A stretch of DNA of 64,000 nt, taken from assembly GCF_023195915.1 (NCBI RefSeq), contig NZ_JALPRP010000001.1:992001-1056000 (forward strand), in the 5' to 3' direction. The stretch is from Methanoculleus sp. 7T (GTDB lineage: Archaea > Halobacteriota > Methanomicrobia > Methanomicrobiales > Methanoculleaceae). Of the stretch, positions 8,659 to 17,637 are shown piece by piece. The notes below the pieces were generated by a model, which ran no database searches, was not told the DNA's origin, and saw nothing but the letters and a program-made list of their open reading frames with translations. Position 1 is the first letter of the stretch. Every line of letters starts with the position of its first letter. The translations under genes and the position numbers were made by a program.

Positions 8659-9350
8659 GGAGCGACCGGGTGAGGTTCGGGGTCGAAGGGCTGGATGCGA
8701 TGCTCTCGGGCGGTCTTCTTGAGAACAGCATCTGCGCGATCGTCGGCACCTACGGCACCGGAAAAACGACGTTTGCCCTCCAGTTCGCATACGAGGGGCT
8801 CCGGCGGGGCGAGAGGGTGATCTACATCAGCCTCGAAGAGCGGGAGGAGTTCCTCCGCGCCACCATGGCGCAGAAAGGGTGGGATGCGGAGGAGTTCGGC
8901 GACCGGTTTTACCTCTTGAGGCTGGACCCGACCGACTTCAACCTCGCGGTCAGCAGCATCAAGAGCGAACTCCACGCCCTCATCAGGAGCGTCGGGGCGT
9001 CGAGGGTGATCATCGACCCGATATCGCTCTATGAGGGCCTCTTTGTGGACGAGTCGGTCCGGCGGCAGGAGATGTTCAAGTTCATCGAGGTGATGCGGGA
9101 CGAGGCCTGCACCCTTCTGATGACGAGCGAGACCGATACGGCGAACCGGGACGGGAGCAGATACGGCCTCGTCGAGTACTTGGCCGATGCCGTGGTCCTC
9201 CTCCGCTACGTCCGGTCGGCGGGGCTCACCGAGGTGCACCTCGCCCTTGAGGTCGTGAAGATGCGCCGGTCGCCTCACTCGCGCGAGATCAAGCCGTTTG
9301 AGATCCTCGAGGACCAGATCATGGTTTATTCGGAGGCGAGTTTGTTCTAA
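8655..9350 (+). CDS. KaiC/FlaH-like RecA-superfamily ATPase
   Basis: 231-residue single-domain KaiC-family ATPase. KaiC opening GVEGLDAMLSGGLLEN, intact Walker A GTYGTGKTT at residues 31-39, strand RVIIDPISLY as Walker B region, and the paired Glu stretch SLEEREEF typical of KaiC. Start codon overlaps the stop of the degenerate paralogue (ATGA), so the two are translationally coupled and may form a mixed complex. Length and single domain resemble archaeal FlaH; a role with the neighbouring FlaI-like motor is inferred from context only. Confidence 0.88.
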   Translation: MRSDRVRFGVEGLDAMLSGGLLENSICAIVGTYGTGKTTFALQFAYEGLRRGERVIYISLEEREEFLRATMAQKGWDAEEFGDRFYLLRLDPTDFNLAVSSIKSELHALIRSVGASRVIIDPISLYEGLFVDESVRRQEMFKFIEVMRDEACTLLMTSETDTANRDGSRYGLVEYLADAVVLLRYVRSAGLTEVHLALEVVKMRRSPHSREIKPFEILEDQIMVYSEASLF

Positions 9351-10899
9351 AGCTCGGGTGGACGGCGCCGACGGGAAGGAGGGACTACAGTCCGTGTTTT
9401 GAGGGCGGAGGGGCCTGTTGAAACCCTTTTTCTGGTCCTGGTGTTCGTTCCCACCTGCGATGAGGTAGGTGCCAGACCCGGACTATTCCCCGAGGTCGCC
9501 CCATGCAGTGGACCGTGGTGAGCATCACGTCAGGGGGAGGGGTCTCCCCCTCCCCACATAAGATGATACTCTCAAACTCCTCCTCGTAACCCCCCACCCC
9601 TGAGGGACGGGGGCAGTGCGTTGGGATAAACGACAGACGGCACGTCCAGAGTTCGAGCACCGAAGGTGCGCAGTCCGGGGGAAATCGGTGCTTGGGGAGT
9701 ACTGATGAACTGGTGAAGAACGGGTATCGGATGCAGGGATAGACAGAACCGAGGTATCTCCAATCTCTCCCCACGCAGTGGACCGTGGTGACTATCGCCC
9801 CTGGGGGTAGGGCTGACGGGGAGGGGGGTCTCCCCCTCCCCTGTCTCTCGCAAGGGGATACCCTCAAATCCCCACCCCTCCCGGCCTCCGGCCTCCTCAC
9901 TCACACCTACAGTGTTCGGACGACGCTCCGGCAGGAGCGTCGATTCCCCGCCCCCGAGGGCGGGGCAGTGCGTTGCGATATGCGATGTTCCGGGGGAACA
10001 GAGCAGGAGCACCGTTAAGGTGCGACTTGCGATGCGTGCCCCGGAGGGGCAGGCGGAGTTCGAGCACCGCTAGGTGCGCAGTCCAGCGGGAAGCCGTGCC
10101 CGGGAGCAGCTCTAAAGACAGTTTCCCCCGGTGTGTCCCGGGACACTGGACCGTGGTGGCTATCACATCTGGGGAGGGGCCGACGGGGAGGGGGCCTCCC
10201 CCTCCCCTGTCTCTCGCAAAGCGGTACCCGCAATCCCCACCCCGCCCGCGCTTCGCGCTCCTCCCCCGCCCCCCGGGGGGCGGGGGCAGTGCGTGGAGAT
10301 AGCCAGTGGGAAGCCGTGCCCGGGCAGGCATCTGGAGATAGTTTTCCGGAGGAGGGAGGTGGGGTGCAGGGATAGCCCGGATCCTGTTCATCCCCGTGCA
10401 TCTCCCCCATGCAGTGGACTGTGGTGGCTATCACACCCAGGGGAGGGGACCGGGGAGTGCGACCGAAAGCGAGCTTGAGAAACTCGAAGAGTTTCGAGTG
10501 CGATGGGCGGAACGCCCGGAGCTCGACTACCGCTAGGTGAGAAGGGGTCTCCCCCTCCCCGCACGACATCATACCTGAAAACCTCTCTCTGTAACCCCGC
10601 CCCCGGGGGGCGGGGGCAGTGCGTGGCGATATCAGGGGAAAGTCGTGCCCGTGCGTGGCTCCGGGATCACGACCAAACCGAGGGAACAGGTGGAGGTTCA
10701 ACAGGGCTTCATTGCACCCATGGTAAGTTAGCGCCAATGAGGGGAGAACCCTCACTGTCAGTTCCTCCCCTCGTGACGATAGCCACCACGCCCCACCGGC
10801 CCAAGACAAGCCCGGGAGAAAACGCGGCCGGATCAGGGTTCAACACAGCCAAAAAAAGTCCACTCCCCACCCCTCCACAGAAAGAGGCCAAAAGACCGC
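9351..10899 (+). repeat. Non-coding array of four modular hairpin-rich repeat units
   Basis: 1.5 kb without a credible gene, between two convergent genes. Four units of about 267-370 bases in the same direction each open with GCAGTGGACCGTGGTG or a near copy at 9505, 9775, 10144 and 10411. Each then has a GC-rich inverted repeat built on GGGGAGGGG and CCCCTCCCC, and most end with GGGCAGTGCG after another C/G palindrome. Between these constant parts lie short hairpins that differ from unit to unit, for example CGACGCTCC/GGAGCGTCG near 9918. The hairpin GAGCACCG..AGGTGC recurs at 9655, 10007, 10062 and, altered, 10525. An inverted opening box at about 10769-10790 closes the array. Confidence 0.8.
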
Positions 10900-11163
10900 C
10901 TAGAGCGTGATCCCGAACAAGTGGAGCAGGACCACGATCAGGGCGCCGGGGAGCCCGCCGAGGGCGCAGACGAGAACCGTCACTAGGTTGATCTGGATAT
11001 CGGGAGCGCCGAACCACGTGAGAACGTTGAAGGTATTCAGGAGCCAGAGCGTGACAAGCCCGGCGATGGCGTTGATGACGAGCGTCAGAGACTTCTTCAT
11101 GAGGTAGTAGATCGCCGCTGCTATCGCAACCGCCAAAAGGATTGCGAGGATCTCTTCCATCAT
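10900..11163 (-). CDS. BofA-family small membrane protein
   Basis: 87 residues with three hydrophobic helices (ILAILLAVAIAAAIYYLM, INAIAGLVTLWLLNTF and a C-terminal GLPGALIVVLLHLFG). The middle NAIAG..L and the final GGLPGALIVVLLH match the pro-sigmaK-processing inhibitor BofA family; in Bacillus BofA holds an intramembrane protease inactive. Its archaeal role is not known. It directly abuts the tldE stop and is the last gene of the lonB-tldD-tldE operon, so a link with proteolysis is plausible but inferred. Confidence 0.8.
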   Translation of the reverse strand: MMEEILAILLAVAIAAAIYYLMKKSLTLVINAIAGLVTLWLLNTFNVLTWFGAPDIQINLVTVLVCALGGLPGALIVVLLHLFGITL

Positions 11164-12456
11164 CTATTTACCAATGATCTGCTGGTTATTTAAGCGTATT
11201 GATGGAATCGTCAGCCGTCCGACGCGTCTTGCGTCATTTCCGAGTCCCCCGAGTTCCCGGAGCATCTCAAAGACGTTCCCGGCAAACATCGCCGTCCGGA
11301 TGGGTTCGGCGAGTTCCCCGCCCTCCATCCAGAAGGGGTTCGAGATCTCCACCGAGAAGTCCCCGGAGAACGGGTTTGCGGTATGGGCGCCCACGACATC
11401 GTGGATCCAGACCGCCCGCTCGCCGCCGAGGTCCTTCATTCTGGGCCCGTCGACGAAGAGGTTGTGAACGCCGATGCCGGGGCCTTGGGTCCCGGACCGG
11501 ACGGCGCTCCCCGTGCTCTCTTCCCCGTAGCGGTAGCCGGTCTTGAGGTCGTAGGCGAACTGCCGGAGCACACCCTGCTGCACATAGACCAGGCGGCGGG
11601 TGGGGACGCCTTCCGCATCCCACGTCGTGCTCCCGAGGCCTGGGGCAAACGGGTCGTCGTAGACGGAGAGGCGCTCGTCGAAGACCTGCTCCCCGAGTTT
11701 GTCCGCAAGGAACGACCGGCCGGCCTTCACGTTCCGCCCCGAGAGGGCCGGGAGGAGGACCTGCCCGAGGATGCTTGCGGCCGCTATCGGCGAGAGGACG
11801 ATATCGTAGCGTCCGGTCTCGATGTCGCGCCCCCCGAGGGAACGGGCGGCGAGGAAGGCGGACCGTTCCCCGACCGACCGGGCGTCGATATCGGCGAGGA
11901 ACGGGGAGGCGTCGAACTCGTACCCCGTCGACTGCTCTCGGATCGTCTCGAGGGAGACCGCCGCAAGGGTCCGGTCCATGCCGTAGAAGACGCCGCTCGT
12001 GTTTGCGATTCCCAGGTATGACCGGGCAAGGTCGGCCGCCCCGCCGATGACCTCCACCGGGTGCTCCGCCGCACCCTCAAGGAGGTCGCCGACCATACCG
12101 GCCGCATCTTCCACATCGACGACCAAGTTCCGGTCCGCCGAGGACGCGGTGCTCGTTATGCCGGCAGGCTTCGGGAACCCTCCCCACTGCTGCGGGGAGG
12201 CGATCCTCCCGCTCGCAAGCGCCGCATCGAGGCACTCCTTCCACCGGTCGGGGTCGCCGGTGCTTGAAAATCCTATCCGCCCGTCTTTGACGGTCCGGAT
12301 GCCTAAACTCCAGGCCTCCGACTCCTCGGCGGTGCCGAGGATTCCCTTCTTGATCTCGGTGCTGATGCTCTGTCCCCGGGCGTAGAAGACCTCGACCTCA
12401 TCGGCCCGCTTCTCGCCCGCCCGGAGGACCCTCTCAATCAGGTCGTCTCCGTTCAT
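11164..12456 (-). CDS. tldE: TldE/PmbA protease subunit
   Basis: 430-residue member of the TldD/PmbA family, the non-catalytic half of a heterodimeric metalloprotease that degrades unfolded or modified peptides. It contains the family stretch GILGTAEESEAWSLGIR and a C-terminal GDFSVEISNPF with the Gly-rich tail, but no HExxxH zinc motif, which assigns it to TldE and the neighbour to TldD. The start overlaps the tldD stop by four bases. Length is normal for the family. Confidence 0.93.
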   Translation of the reverse strand: MNGDDLIERVLRAGEKRADEVEVFYARGQSISTEIKKGILGTAEESEAWSLGIRTVKDGRIGFSSTGDPDRWKECLDAALASGRIASPQQWGGFPKPAGITSTASSADRNLVVDVEDAAGMVGDLLEGAAEHPVEVIGGAADLARSYLGIANTSGVFYGMDRTLAAVSLETIREQSTGYEFDASPFLADIDARSVGERSAFLAARSLGGRDIETGRYDIVLSPIAAASILGQVLLPALSGRNVKAGRSFLADKLGEQVFDERLSVYDDPFAPGLGSTTWDAEGVPTRRLVYVQQGVLRQFAYDLKTGYRYGEESTGSAVRSGTQGPGIGVHNLFVDGPRMKDLGGERAVWIHDVVGAHTANPFSGDFSVEISNPFWMEGGELAEPIRTAMFAGNVFEMLRELGGLGNDARRVGRLTIPSIRLNNQQIIGK

Positions 12457-13781
12457 ATCCCTCGCCCTCCGACCGTTGCGTTCTCAAGCAGAAGGTGCGG
12501 CGCGCCGTCGCTCACCGGCACGCTCTGCCCTCCTTTGCCGCAGTATCCCGGACTCATCTTCCGGTCGTTTCCGAGCAGGACGATGTTGTGGAGCGTCGAG
12601 AGGATCTCGCCCGAGAGCGAGACGTCCCTGACCATATCGGTCGTCTCGCCGCCCTCGATCAGGTAGCCGTACTCAGCGTTGAACTGGAAGACGCCCCGCC
12701 CGGGGTCGACCTGCCCGCCCCGGGACCCGATCAGCAGGATACCGTCCTTGCACTCGGAGAGGATCTCATCGTACGTCGCATCCCCGTTCTCGATGAAGGT
12801 GTTGCTCATCCGGACGATCGGCGGCGCCCCGGGCTCCGCACGGGCGTGCCCGGGGACTCCGTTCCCGACTGCGCTGAGGGTCTCCCGGTTGTGGAGGTAA
12901 GAGGCAAGGACGCCGTCGCGGATGATCTCGGTCCGCCGCACCGCCACCCCCTCCGCGTCCACGGGCATGAACCCGAACTCGTGAAGCGTCGGGTCGTCCA
13001 CGATCACGAGCCCCTCGCACCCGATCCGCTCCCCGATCTTCCCCCCGAGGACCGACGCGCCCTCGCGGACGAGGTCGCCCTCGCTCGCATGGCCGACCGC
13101 CTCGTGGGTGAAGACCCCCGCGAGTTCCGGGTCGAGCACGGCCCGCATCGCCCCGCCCTTCGCGAGTTTTGCACCGAGCAGCGAGACCGCCACCTCGCCG
13201 GCTTTCCGCCCGAGGTCCTGCTTGTCCCGGAGGTTGAACCCGGTGGTGACGTGGTCGCGCTCGCTCCCCATCTGCATCACTCCGTTCCGGGAGGCGATCG
13301 CAAGTACCGAGAACCCAGACCTGACCGCCTCATACGAGAACTCGTTCCCGCTCGAGTCCAGGAACCGGACCGAGTCGATCCCCTCGGTGTAACGGGCCCG
13401 GGTGTTCGCCACCTCGGGGACCCGTGCCGCGCCCTCGATCTCGGCAAGCAGCCTGGTCTTCTCCTCAAGGTCGACGTCTCGGGGGTCCTCCCCGAGGGAC
13501 GGGACCGGCAGAAGGCCGCGCGGGGCCTCGGCAAGGTTGACCTGGTCCTCCGTGACGGAAGCCAAGCGTCCCGCCTCCTCGACGAGCGCGGCGAGCTCCC
13601 GCTTCGAGTCGAGGTTGATATGGTCACGGGTGAGGATGCCCCAGCCTTTCGGCCCGAGCACCCGTATTACGGCTTTATCGAAAAAAGAGGTGCCTGCGGA
13701 CTCGATCACGCCGTTATCGATATCGATCAGGGTGATCTCGCCCCGTACGCACCTGATGTCATAGTATCTTGGTTCAGCCAT
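12453..13781 (-). CDS. tldD: TldD metalloprotease subunit
   Basis: Catalytic half of the TldD/TldE protease, 442 residues. Zinc-binding HEAVGH at about residues 226-231 inside VFTHEAVGHASEGD matches the canonical TldD signature. The C-terminal part has the conserved SRGGQVDPGRGVFQF and PGYCGKGGQ stretches. It begins six bases after the lonB stop, which puts it in one minus-strand operon with lonB, tldE and the BofA-like gene. Confidence 0.95.
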   Translation of the reverse strand: MAEPRYYDIRCVRGEITLIDIDNGVIESAGTSFFDKAVIRVLGPKGWGILTRDHINLDSKRELAALVEEAGRLASVTEDQVNLAEAPRGLLPVPSLGEDPRDVDLEEKTRLLAEIEGAARVPEVANTRARYTEGIDSVRFLDSSGNEFSYEAVRSGFSVLAIASRNGVMQMGSERDHVTTGFNLRDKQDLGRKAGEVAVSLLGAKLAKGGAMRAVLDPELAGVFTHEAVGHASEGDLVREGASVLGGKIGERIGCEGLVIVDDPTLHEFGFMPVDAEGVAVRRTEIIRDGVLASYLHNRETLSAVGNGVPGHARAEPGAPPIVRMSNTFIENGDATYDEILSECKDGILLIGSRGGQVDPGRGVFQFNAEYGYLIEGGETTDMVRDVSLSGEILSTLHNIVLLGNDRKMSPGYCGKGGQSVPVSDGAPHLLLENATVGGRGI

Positions 13782-13787
13782 AGGCCA

Positions 13788-15728
13788 TCAGATCACAGAG
13801 CGCCCGACGTTTGGGTCGAAGATGCCGGTCGTCGGGTTGACCGCCATCTTCCGGAGCTTCGAGAGGAACCCTTCGCGGTTCTCGGGCATGAGCGCGTTCT
13901 GGAGAACCTCCTCGATGTGGTCGACCGGGACCACCTCGACCATCGCGCGGTAGCGGTCCTCGATGAGGACGTCGTCCAGGTTCGACCGCGGGATGATCAC
14001 CTTCTTGATCCCGGCCTTTGCGGCGGCCTCGATCTTGTAGGTGACCCCGCCGATCGGGAGGACGTCCCCCCGAACAGAGAGCGAACCGGTCATCGCGACA
14101 TCCTGGCGCACCGGGATGTTCTCGATGGCGCTGATCACCGCAGTCGCGACGGTCACCGATGCCGAGTCGCCTTCCACGCCGCCGTAGGTGCCGATGAACT
14201 GGATGTGGATATCCATGTTCCTGATATCCTTGCCCGTGAACTTCTTGATCAGGGCGCTGACGTTCTTGATCGACTCTTGGGCGATCTCCTTTAGCATGCC
14301 GGTCGCAATCACCGTCCCGTTCGCCCCCTGGCTCGGCGTCACCTCGGCCATCACCGGGAGGACCGAGCCCGAGTCGTTCCCCATCACGGCAAGCCCGTTC
14401 ACGCGGCCGACCTGGGCACCCTCCACGACGGTGATGTCGTAGTCGCGGCTCCGCCTGATGTACTCGTCCGAGATCTGGTCCTCGATCGAGCGGGCGGTCT
14501 TCTTCGCGGTGATGACGTGCTTTGCCGTGGTGAAGTCCGCACCCTCCTGCCGGGCGAGGTCGCCTGCTACCCTGATGAGCCCGCCCATGTCGCGGAGTTT
14601 CAGAGTCAGATGGCCTTTCCGGTTCGAGCGGCGCCGTGCCTCGCGGAGCACCTCGAGCATGGCGCTCCTGTCGAAGTGGGGTATCTTCCCATCGTTCTTG
14701 ACTTCCTGGGCGATGAACCGGAGGAACTTTCGGCGGTTCTCCGGGGTGTCCTCCATCGTCTCCCGCATGTAGACCTCATAGCCGTAGCCGCGGATACGCG
14801 ACCGGAGCGCCGGGTGCATCCCCTGGATGGCGTCGAGGTTGCCTGCCGCGATCATAACAAACCGGCAGGGAACCGGTTCGGTCCTGACCATAGCGCCGCT
14901 TGAGCGCTCGCTCTGACCGGTGATCGGGAAGGTGCCCTCCTGAAGCGCAGTCAGCAGGTTCTGCTGAGAGTGCGGGGTGAGGGTATTGATCTCATCGATG
15001 AAGAGCACGCCTCCGTGCGCCCGGTGGATGGCCCCGCCCTCGACACGGTCGTGGGAAGGCGTCTCGAGGCCGCCGCTCTGGAAGGGGTCGTGCCGGACGT
15101 CGCCGAGCAGGGCGCCCGCATGCGAGCCGGTGGCATCGACGAAGGGCGCGGTGGTGTTGGGGTCATGGGAGATCAGGAGCTTCGGGACCATCGTCTCCTC
15201 GCGGGGCGTCGAGTACTTCAGCGCCATGAAGACGAATGCGGCGGCGATGATGCCCATGAGCCACTGGTAGGTGATGATCGCGTAGCCGATGATACCGATG
15301 ATGAGGAGCATAATAAGGGTGCTCCTCATCTGGATCTTCTTTCTCGCCTCCATCTTGTGGGCGTTCACGATCTGCTTGCCGCGGCCGGCAGGCACGGTCC
15401 GAATGATGGGGTTATTGTTATCCTCGGCGTTCGGGTAGACTAGGATGTCCTGCAACTCCTCCTTCGGGAGGAGTTCGGCCATCGCCTTCGCCAACATCGA
15501 TTTACCGGTACCGGGGCTGCCGATCATCATCACATGCCTGCGCTGGACCGCAGCCTTCCTGATCACCTCGACGGCATGTTCTTGGCCGATGACCTGATCG
15601 ATGAGATTCGGAGGTACGTCGATATCTGACGATGCGCTCAGCTCAAGGCCGGCAAAGACATCGATCTCCGCCAGCTCGTCATTCGTGAGCGCGATGTTTG
15701 GAATTTCTTTTGGAGTCGTTGAATCCAT
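13788..15728 (-). CDS. lonB: Membrane-bound ATP-dependent protease LonB
   Basis: Archaeal LonB, a membrane-anchored AAA+ serine protease for protein turnover. Walker A GSPGTGKS near the N-terminus, a two-helix membrane insert (LIMLLIIGIIGYAIITY and a second helix ending FVFMALKY) inside the AAA domain, Walker B VLFIDEINTL, and a C-terminal Lon protease domain with catalytic Ser in GDSASVTVA and Lys in TYKIEAAAK. I chose ATG 15728 because GAGGT lies nine bases before it and a TATA box lies at 15759-15770, inside the longer possible frame. First gene of a four-gene proteolysis operon. Confidence 0.95.
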   Translation of the reverse strand: MDSTTPKEIPNIALTNDELAEIDVFAGLELSASSDIDVPPNLIDQVIGQEHAVEVIRKAAVQRRHVMMIGSPGTGKSMLAKAMAELLPKEELQDILVYPNAEDNNNPIIRTVPAGRGKQIVNAHKMEARKKIQMRSTLIMLLIIGIIGYAIITYQWLMGIIAAAFVFMALKYSTPREETMVPKLLISHDPNTTAPFVDATGSHAGALLGDVRHDPFQSGGLETPSHDRVEGGAIHRAHGGVLFIDEINTLTPHSQQNLLTALQEGTFPITGQSERSSGAMVRTEPVPCRFVMIAAGNLDAIQGMHPALRSRIRGYGYEVYMRETMEDTPENRRKFLRFIAQEVKNDGKIPHFDRSAMLEVLREARRRSNRKGHLTLKLRDMGGLIRVAGDLARQEGADFTTAKHVITAKKTARSIEDQISDEYIRRSRDYDITVVEGAQVGRVNGLAVMGNDSGSVLPVMAEVTPSQGANGTVIATGMLKEIAQESIKNVSALIKKFTGKDIRNMDIHIQFIGTYGGVEGDSASVTVATAVISAIENIPVRQDVAMTGSLSVRGDVLPIGGVTYKIEAAAKAGIKKVIIPRSNLDDVLIEDRYRAMVEVVPVDHIEEVLQNALMPENREGFLSKLRKMAVNPTTGIFDPNVGRSVI

Positions 15729-15809
15729 CGTCGGGTTTACCTCTTTGCTGCACTGGTACTTATATAATTTATTCATGCTCGTTCAAATACTTTCTAGCAA
15801 AGGTGTTCT
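15729..15809. promoter_or_regulatory. Divergent promoter region lonB / prs
   Basis: 81 bases between two divergent genes. The minus-strand TATA AAATTATATAAG at 15770-15759 serves lonB, with GAGGT at 15742-15738 as ribosome site. For prs on the plus strand only a weak AT-rich stretch near 15785-15795 is visible; its ATG follows closely, so a short-leader transcript is likely. Confidence 0.5.
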
Positions 15810-16667
15810 ATGAGAATAATCAGCACGGAACGATCCCAGGTCCTAGCAGCCCGCATTGCCGAAAAATTGGGGGTCCCTCTCGTGGAGACGAAATTCACCC
15901 GGTTTCCCGACGGGGAGATGTACCTGCGGTGCGGAGATCTCGACGACGAGACCCTGATCGTCAGCAGTATTGTGGATAACGATATGCTCGTACAGACCCT
16001 TCTTGCGATCGACGCCGCCGACCGGTCGAGGAACACGCTGGTGGTCCCGTACCTCGGCTACTCCCGTCAGGATAAGCGCTTTGTCCAAGGCGAGCCGATC
16101 AGCGCACGAGCGGTCGCGAGAGCCCTCTCGACGGGTATCGAGCGGGCTTTGGTGGTGGATGTCCACGATCCCGGCGTGCTGGACTACTTTGAGGTTCCGG
16201 CGGAGGATATCACCATCGCCCCGGCTATCGGGGGGTATATCGGCGACCTCCACCTGAAAAACCCCTTGATCCTTGCTCCGGACGAGGGCGCGATCGAGTT
16301 CGCGGCCGGCGTCGCGGCGGTCGGAGGATGGGACTACGACCACCTGCAGAAGACCCGGCTCTCGGGCGAAGATGTCAGGATCGCTCCGAAGACCATTGAT
16401 GCCGCCGGGCGCGAGGTCGTGATCGTGGACGACATCATATCCACCGGCGGAACACTCGCAACCGCCGCCTGTATGCTCCGGGAGCAGGGAGCGGCGTCCA
16501 TCCACGCAGCCTGCGTCCACGGGGTGCTCACGAGCGGCGCCTACACCCGCCTGCGGGCCGCAGGGGTCTCCTCGGTCGTCTCCAGCGACACCTACGAGAA
16601 CGCCTCAAGCTTCATATCGGCCGCGAGCGCCATTGCCACCGCGATCACGGAACATGCTCATCATTGA
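15810..16667 (+). CDS. prs: Ribose-phosphate pyrophosphokinase
   Basis: Makes PRPP from ribose 5-phosphate and ATP, the precursor for purine, pyrimidine and His synthesis. 285 residues, the shorter archaeal form. Conserved FPDGEMYLR near the N-terminus, SRQDKRF, the metal/ATP region VVDVHDP, and the PRPP-binding loop VVIVDDIISTGGTL. Heads an operon with rtcA and nob1; rtcA starts 14 bases before the prs stop. Confidence 0.95.
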   Translation: MRIISTERSQVLAARIAEKLGVPLVETKFTRFPDGEMYLRCGDLDDETLIVSSIVDNDMLVQTLLAIDAADRSRNTLVVPYLGYSRQDKRFVQGEPISARAVARALSTGIERALVVDVHDPGVLDYFEVPAEDITIAPAIGGYIGDLHLKNPLILAPDEGAIEFAAGVAAVGGWDYDHLQKTRLSGEDVRIAPKTIDAAGREVVIVDDIISTGGTLATAACMLREQGAASIHAACVHGVLTSGAYTRLRAAGVSSVVSSDTYENASSFISAASAIATAITEHAHH

Positions 16668-17637
16668 CGGATCCTACCTTGAGGGAGGGGGACAGGTCCT
16701 CCGCCTGGCGGTCGCCGTATCGGCGATGTCCGGAACTCCGGTCACCGTCACCCGGATCCGGCAGAACCGGCCGAACCCCGGGCTCGCCCCCCAGCATATC
16801 GCCGCGGTCCGGGCGGTCGCCGGGGCCTGCGACGCCGAGTGCCGGGGGCTTGCGATCCGGAGCGGTGAGATCGCCTTCTTCCCCGGCCGGCTCCGGCGGG
16901 CCGATCTCAGGATCGACCCCGGAACCGCCGGGAGCATACCTCTCATCCTCCAGGCATGGCTCCCGGTCGCCCTCCGCGCCGGCGGGAGCATCACGGTCGC
17001 GGGCGGGACCGAGGTGGCATGGAGCCCGACCATCGACTACCTGGACCGCGTCCTCGCACCGGTCCTCCGCCGCGCCGGGGCTTCCATCGATATCGAGGTG
17101 CTCGAACGGGGTTACTACCCGCAAGGGGGCGGGCGGGTGCGCGTCCGGGTGGAGCCGTCCCGCCCGGGGCCGATCCTGATCCCGGAAGGGGAGCCTGAGT
17201 GCGGGATCGCCTCCTGCTCGGCCGGCCTCCCGCGACACGTCGTGGAGCGCCAGGCGGCCGCCGCCGGAGCGCTCATCGAGAAAGACCTCGGCCTCTCCTG
17301 CACCGCCGCCCTCGACAACCGCGAGGGCGGGCCGAGCGTCGGGAGTTCCGTAACCGTATGGAGCGGGGCGAAGGGCGCCGTCGCTCTCGGGAAGCGGGGA
17401 CTTCCCGCCGAAGATGTAGGCCGGACGGCCGCACGGGCCCTGATTGAGGAGTGCCGCAGCCCCGGCACGGTCGACGTCCACCTCGCCGACCAACTCCTCA
17501 TCTACCTCGCCTGCTACGGCGGGGAGTACAGCACGCATACCCTCTCGATGCACGCGAGGACCGCCTGCCGGCTTCTCTCGGAGTTTGAGTACCCGGTCGA
17601 GTGCCGGGAGAGTGATCTCGTGGAGTTCTCGGCATGA
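16654..17637 (+). CDS. rtcA: RNA 3'-terminal phosphate cyclase
   Basis: Converts RNA 3'-phosphate ends to 2',3'-cyclic phosphate with ATP. 327 residues opening MLIIDGSYLEGGGQVLRLAV, the RtcA signature, with EGGGQ and later the RNA-cyclase RPNPGLAPQH and a C-terminal THTLSMHARTA region where the AMP-accepting His of RtcA is expected. The ATG at 16654 is used; a TTG 21 bases upstream lies within prs and makes an unconserved extension. Overlaps both neighbours, so it is co-translated with prs and nob1. Confidence 0.93.
   Translation: MLIIDGSYLEGGGQVLRLAVAVSAMSGTPVTVTRIRQNRPNPGLAPQHIAAVRAVAGACDAECRGLAIRSGEIAFFPGRLRRADLRIDPGTAGSIPLILQAWLPVALRAGGSITVAGGTEVAWSPTIDYLDRVLAPVLRRAGASIDIEVLERGYYPQGGGRVRVRVEPSRPGPILIPEGEPECGIASCSAGLPRHVVERQAAAAGALIEKDLGLSCTAALDNREGGPSVGSSVTVWSGAKGAVALGKRGLPAEDVGRTAARALIEECRSPGTVDVHLADQLLIYLACYGGEYSTHTLSMHARTACRLLSEFEYPVECRESDLVEFSA

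Noticed and set aside
9505-10660. Possible CRISPR array
   Set aside because: The repeated units are 267-370 bases and internally variable; there is no short constant repeat with equal spacers and no cas gene nearby.
9385-10910. Several open frames of 70-264 codons in both directions in the 9.4-10.9 kb gap
   Set aside because: They are Pro/Gly/Arg-rich readings of GC-rich hairpin repeats, change partner frames between units, and lack ribosome sites and domains.
12495-14294. Open frame of 599 codons on the plus strand
   Set aside because: Antisense to tldD and the end of lonB, both of which have full family motifs; no domain is seen in the antisense reading.
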